Of a DNA stretch of 64,000 nt, positions 62,159 to 64,000 are shown one piece after another (position 1 is the stretch's first letter; each line of letters begins with the position of its first letter). Source of the stretch: an uncultured SAR86 cluster bacterium (GTDB lineage Bacteria > Pseudomonadota > Gammaproteobacteria > Magnimaribacterales > AG-339-G14); NCBI GenBank assembly GCA_902596665.1, contig CACJUN010000001.1, forward strand, positions 477,083 through 541,082. The letters are read 5' to 3'. The notes under the pieces were generated by a model that saw nothing but the letters and a program-made list of their open reading frames with translations, ran no database searches and had not been told where the DNA came from. The position numbers and the translations under genes are program-made.

Positions 62159-63703
62159 ATGAGCACAGTCAAATACTACGATTGGTCTTATCATCAAGCT
62201 AGAACTAGACCGAACAAAGTTGCTGTAAAAGAAGTTTCTACCGGAAGAGAAACTACTTACGGTCAACTTGAGGAAAGATCTTGTCGACTTGCTTCATGGC
62301 TGCAAAATAAAGGAGTCAAAAAAGGTGACAGAGTTGCCATCTTAATTCATAACTGCACTGAAGTTTTTGAGCTGGAGTTCGCTTGCGCAAAAATAGGTGC
62401 TATAGAATTACCTCTCAATTGGCGTCTTACTAAACCTGAACTTGAATATATTCTTAATGATAGTTCTCCAGAAGTCTTAATTTATGGCTCGAATTTTGCT
62501 GATACAGCGAAAGCTCTCACAAAAGATTGTTCCATTAAAAATTCATTGGAAATAGATGATGAGGATCAGAATAATGAGTATGAACAAGCACTAAAAGAAA
62601 ATATTGATTTTGATGTTGTTGAAACTACACATGATGATCTGATTATGCTGATGTACACATCCGGCACAACTGGACATCCAAAAGGTGCGATGATCACTCA
62701 TGAAATGCAGTTTTATAATATAGTTAATCTAGCCGGATCATCCAGAGTAACCGATAAAACAGTCCAACTTATAGTTCTACCTTTGTTCCATACGGGGGGC
62801 ATGAATTGTTATGCAAATCCTATTCTTCATTACGGCGGTCAGATCGTTTTGATGAAAGAATTTGACCCCGGGAAGGCATTGGAAATCATTGATGATCCGG
62901 ATTATGGCATCACACATTTTTTTGCAGTGCCTGCTCCTTTTCAATTTATGATGCAGCATCCAAATTTTGATACAACTGATTTTTCAAGAATTGAAGGTGC
63001 CGGGGTTGGTGGAGCTCCGTGTGCAGAGATTATTTTGAAGTCATGGCAAAGTAAAGGTGTCGAACTTTGGCAAGGCTGGGGCATGACTGAGACAAGTCCA
63101 GGAGGTATCGGTCTTGCCGGTGAAGATGCTACGAGAAAAGTTGGTTCAGCAGGTAAACCTTTATTACATACTGAAGTAAAAATTGTAAATGAAGATGGCA
63201 ATGAAGTTGATCAGGGTGAAGTTGGAGAAATTTTGATAAAAGGTCCAAACGTCACTCCAGGGTATTGGAACAATGAAGAGGCTACAGAAAAATCATTCGT
63301 TGATGGCTGGCTCAAAACTGGAGACGCCGCCCAAATGGATGATGAAGGTTTTATTTATATAGTCGATAGACAAAAGGATATGTATATTTCCGGAGGAGAA
63401 AATGTATATCCTGCTGAAGTTGAAAACGTTATCTATCAACTTCCAGAAATTGCAGAAGCAGCAATTATTGGTGTACCTGATAAAAAATGGGGTGAAACAG
63501 GTAAGGCATACATTGTTTTAAAACCAGATTGTAATTTATCGGAAGAAGATATCATCAATCACTGCCTTAAAAATCTTGCTAAATTTAAAATTCCTGCATC
63601 AGTTGATTTCATAGCTGCTTTACCCAGAAATGCTACTGGGAAGGTTCTTAAAAGAAATTTAAGAGAAGAAGTTGTTGGAAGCGATGCTCCTGCAATTACT
63701 TAA
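62159..63703 (+). CDS. Acyl-CoA ligase (AMP-forming, fatty-acid-CoA ligase type)
   Basis: 514 aa ANL-family enzyme. The AMP-binding P-loop YTSGTTGHPKGAMITH, LWQGWGMTETSPGG (A5), WLKTGDAAQMDDEGFIYIVDRQKDMYISGGENVYPAEVE (A7-A8) and the C-terminal catalytic Lys in RNATGKVLKR are intact. It activates a carboxylic acid to acyl-CoA through an acyl-adenylate. Six bases after the aldehyde dehydrogenase; its TAA stop is interleaved with the next convergent gene in TTAA. Confidence 0.94.
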   Translation: MSTVKYYDWSYHQARTRPNKVAVKEVSTGRETTYGQLEERSCRLASWLQNKGVKKGDRVAILIHNCTEVFELEFACAKIGAIELPLNWRLTKPELEYILNDSSPEVLIYGSNFADTAKALTKDCSIKNSLEIDDEDQNNEYEQALKENIDFDVVETTHDDLIMLMYTSGTTGHPKGAMITHEMQFYNIVNLAGSSRVTDKTVQLIVLPLFHTGGMNCYANPILHYGGQIVLMKEFDPGKALEIIDDPDYGITHFFAVPAPFQFMMQHPNFDTTDFSRIEGAGVGGAPCAEIILKSWQSKGVELWQGWGMTETSPGGIGLAGEDATRKVGSAGKPLLHTEVKIVNEDGNEVDQGEVGEILIKGPNVTPGYWNNEEATEKSFVDGWLKTGDAAQMDDEGFIYIVDRQKDMYISGGENVYPAEVENVIYQLPEIAEAAIIGVPDKKWGETGKAYIVLKPDCNLSEEDIINHCLKNLAKFKIPASVDFIAALPRNATGKVLKRNLREEVVGSDAPAIT

Positions 63704-64000
63704 GAATATATTATCTCTTTAAATCGCTGTTCTAGAGATTTGAAGTGCTGTTCCGAAGGTTTTCTCCAAGATTGCTGGACGCAGTATATTTCATTTAAAT
63801 AATCAAGATATTTTCCAACCTGAACTAGGTCTAAATCCCAGCTGTCAATTGAATTTATGCATTCCACAAGTTGGTCTCTTGATTCAGGAAATTTTGTTAT
63901 GCCTGAGATCTTAAAACAACTCTCTCCAAGAAGAATTAGTTTTTTTCCCAGAATAAGTGATTCAAGCCCTACAGTAGAGTTCAGAGTTAATGTGGCTAAA
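63700..64000 (-). CDS. Capsule polysaccharide biosynthesis-type protein, 3' end only
   Basis: The last ~100 codons of a leftward gene whose start lies beyond the window, not in the ORF track. The segment LNSTVGLESLILGKKLILLGES, followed by FKISGITKFPESRDQL, matches the C-terminal sugar-nucleotide-binding part of Capsule_synth (KpsS/KpsC-like, PF05159) glycosyltransferases. No in-frame stop interrupts it between 64000 and the TAA at 63702-63700. The identification is by pattern only. Confidence 0.75.
   Translation of the reverse strand, partial: LATLTLNSTVGLESLILGKKLILLGESCFKISGITKFPESRDQLVECINSIDSWDLDLVQVGKYLDYLNEIYCVQQSWRKPSEQHFKSLEQRFKEIIYS

Noticed and set aside
1-64000. CRISPR arrays, insertion sequences, prophage or integron
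   Set aside because: No direct-repeat arrays, transposase, integrase or phage structural genes were seen on either strand.

Overview
The window looks like a piece of a small, AT-rich, streamlined marine gammaproteobacterial genome; a SAR86-type bacterium is my best guess (inference, about 0.7). Evidence seen: low GC, coding density near 95 percent, many 1-17 nt gene overlaps, and gammaproteobacterial gene neighbourhoods (smc-zipA-ligA, DUF2066/hda beside purMN, dnaX-recR, System I ccmABCDEFGHI, umuDC, coq7). Many acyl-CoA enzymes fit a lipid/isoprenoid-catabolising heterotroph. I saw no insertion sequence, phage, CRISPR array, rRNA or replication origin. Five tRNA genes are present: Asp-GTC, Val-TAC, Val-GAC, Leu-TAG and Arg-CCT.

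Layout. 1-2.8 kb: SDR reductase, tRNA-Asp, Tat-exported PhoD-like phosphatase, tRNA-Val. 2.9-9.9 kb: a biotin-dependent carboxylase (beta and alpha subunits) convergent with a crotonase, an AtuA-family (DUF1446) protein and an EamA exporter, which together resemble part of the acyclic-terpene (atu) pathway. 9.9-21.5 kb: housekeeping (xseA, M23 peptidase, hda, PgsA-like synthase, purMN, dcd, M20 amidohydrolase, recR, dnaX, recX). 21.5-30.5 kb: serine hydrolase, lipoprotein, YqgE, a DsbD-like reductase with a redoxin, HNH protein, pyrB, umuDC behind a near-consensus LexA box, coq7. 30.6-40.9 kb: an unusual MsrA-thioredoxin-MsrB fusion, MscS channel, flavin monooxygenase, rhodanese with two tiny membrane proteins, crotonase, thioesterase, a photolyase-family protein that has lost Fe-S ligands, DUF2256, acyl-CoA dehydrogenase, VOC protein. 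41-56.2 kb: two more acyl-CoA dehydrogenases, envelope proteins, ligA-zipA-smc (the SMC is only 810 aa and has no recognisable hinge), and the complete ccm operon including a 35-aa ccmD absent from the ORF track. 56.2-64 kb: hisI, tRNA-Arg, metY under a SAM-II riboswitch joined to a terminator/antiterminator switch, then a four-gene acyl-CoA operon and the 3' end of a capsule-type gene.

How the genes work together: the CoA-ester genes (three dehydrogenases, three crotonases, two carboxyltransferases, one biotin carboxylase, a ligase, an aldehyde dehydrogenase and a thioesterase) could activate and degrade branched or isoprenoid acids. The ccm, DsbD-like, TlpA-like and Msr proteins form a periplasmic thiol/redox set. 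The most unusual observations are the hinge-less SMC, the SAM-II attenuator on metY, the cysteine losses in the photolyase and DNA ligase, shared TTAA stop codons of convergent genes, tRNAs overlapping stop codons, and overlapping divergent -10 boxes that suggest leaderless mRNAs.
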